Below, piece after piece: positions 6,853 through 7,510 of a DNA stretch of 7,510 bases. The notes beneath the pieces are model-generated. The model was not told the DNA's origin. It saw only the letters and a program-made list of their open reading frames with translations, and searched no databases. Every line of letters begins with the position of its first letter. Position 1 is the stretch's first letter. This stretch comes from an uncultured Micrococcales bacterium (GTDB lineage Bacteria > Actinomycetota > Actinomycetes > Actinomycetales > Microbacteriaceae). A program made the position numbers and the translations under genes. The DNA lies in the NCBI GenBank assembly GCA_913062665.1, contig CAJXVY010000017.1, positions 1 to 7,510 on the forward strand, in the 5' to 3' direction.

Positions 6853-7510
6853 TATCGAGATTGCGCAGCGCATCAACTGCTGCGTCTGATTCCGCGGATC
6901 GCCTGGTTGAACCTTTGCCTTTGCCAAGCAGTCGCTCTCCGCTAAACGCCTTTGCAAAGAAAACCCGCTGGTGATCAGGGCCCTCGAAAGCAATTTCATA
7001 AAAAATGGACTGCTCCCCGCGAGCCAACAGCTTTTCATTCAAAGTGGTCTTTGGGTCGGAAGCTTCCCGGATTGCATCGGGATCATCAAGTAAGGGGAAA
7101 ATGAACTGCTGTATGACCTTTTTCGCCTCATCCATACCTGCTGAGAGATAAACAGCTCCCAAGATCGCCTCAAAAGCATCCGCCAGCAGATTCGGTTTTT
7201 TACGACCTAGGGTTTGCTCTTCGCCTTTGCCAAGAAAAAGATATTTTCCAATATCCAGTCTCTGCGAAACACTCGCCAATGCTTGAGCGCTGACAACGCC
7301 GTTTTTAATTTTTGTTAGCTCCCCCTCGTTCAGATCAGGGAGCGATGAGAAAAGGTGACTGGTTACGACGTAGCCAAGAATCGAATCCCCAAGAAATTCC
7401 AGTCGCTCATTATTTTCGCCCCCGTTTTCATATGAATAGGAGCTGTGTGTCAGTGCAAGCTTTAGAAGCTTGGGGTCAACTGTCACACCAAGCCGCGACT
7501 GCAGCTTGTC
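6845..7510 (-). CDS. rnc: Ribonuclease III, partial (5' end outside window)
   Basis: Double-strand-specific endoribonuclease that processes rRNA precursors and structured RNAs as a cytoplasmic homodimer. Numbering from an in-frame GTG at 7484-7486, the RNase III signature NERLEFLGDS lies at residues 26-35; E27, E30 and D34, with D103 and E106 in LLADAFEAILGAVYL, match the metal-binding catalytic set of the E. coli enzyme. A double-stranded-RNA-binding domain follows from about residue 144 (DPKTTLNE) to the end, finishing with an RRSAESDAAVDAL helix. The GTG is probably not the start: no Shine-Dalgarno precedes it, and the frame stays open to the window edge with DKLQSRLG, which fits the usual N-terminal helix of the family. 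The true start therefore lies beyond position 7510, and 221 residues are visible. The TGA stop overlaps the mutM start by 8 bases, which indicates a shared transcript. Family assignment is certain; only the start is unknown. Confidence 0.97.
   Translation of the reverse strand, partial: DKLQSRLGVTVDPKLLKLALTHSSYSYENGGENNERLEFLGDSILGYVVTSHLFSSLPDLNEGELTKIKNGVVSAQALASVSQRLDIGKYLFLGKGEEQTLGRKKPNLLADAFEAILGAVYLSAGMDEAKKVIQQFIFPLLDDPDAIREASDPKTTLNEKLLARGEQSIFYEIAFEGPDHQRVFFAKAFSGERLLGKGKGSTRRSAESDAAVDALRNLDNA

Noticed and set aside
6853..7038. Longer mutM frame starting 62 codons upstream
   Set aside because: MutM needs Pro at position 2 as its catalytic N-terminus, so the added residues would inactivate it; they are an alternative frame of the rnc dsRNA-binding domain.
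7484..7486. GTG as the start of rnc
   Set aside because: There is no Shine-Dalgarno before it, and the upstream in-frame residues DKLQSRLG fit the family N-terminal helix, so the gene continues past the window edge.

Overview
This window is a compact block of five housekeeping genes, all on the minus strand. Transcription runs from the right edge to the left: rnc (RNase III, 5' end beyond the window), mutM (formamidopyrimidine-DNA glycosylase), smc (chromosome-segregation ATPase), ftsY (SRP receptor) and ffh (SRP GTPase). The proteins look actinobacterial, probably from a small-genome relative of Microbacteriaceae. Reasons: the gene order rnc-mutM-smc-ftsY-ffh is a known actinobacterial arrangement; MutM, SMC and Ffh carry actinobacterial-style motifs (for example DLQRPNAV and SGNPAKRA in Ffh); and FtsY has a very short N-terminus. 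G+C is close to 50% in the few lines counted by hand, which is low for that phylum and suggests a low-GC, streamlined (aquatic-type) lineage. The taxonomic placement is inference.

Layout from right to left: partial rnc (6845-7510); mutM (5950-6852), overlapping rnc by 8 bases; a 31-base gap with a strong ribosome binding site; smc (2487-5918), starting with TTG; ftsY (1562-2494), overlapping smc by 8 bases; a 26-base gap with a strong ribosome binding site; ffh (45-1535), also starting with TTG; and a 44-base tail in which I see no convincing terminator. No gap between genes exceeds 31 bases, so the five genes very probably share a transcript. No promoter, RNA gene, mobile element, repeat array or CRISPR is visible.

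The genes serve different core processes: RNA processing (RNase III), repair of oxidised purines (MutM), chromosome compaction and segregation (SMC), and co-translational targeting of membrane proteins (FtsY and Ffh, the two partner GTPases of the SRP cycle). All catalytic motifs I checked are intact and no gene is broken.

I do not see an undescribed biological system here. The points most worth a second look are an unusual substitution in the highly conserved G-M linker of Ffh (LDMGD where LGMGD is expected), a FtsY reduced almost to its NG core, and a clean split in translation starts: overlapping ATG starts with little or no Shine-Dalgarno versus spaced TTG starts with strong ones.
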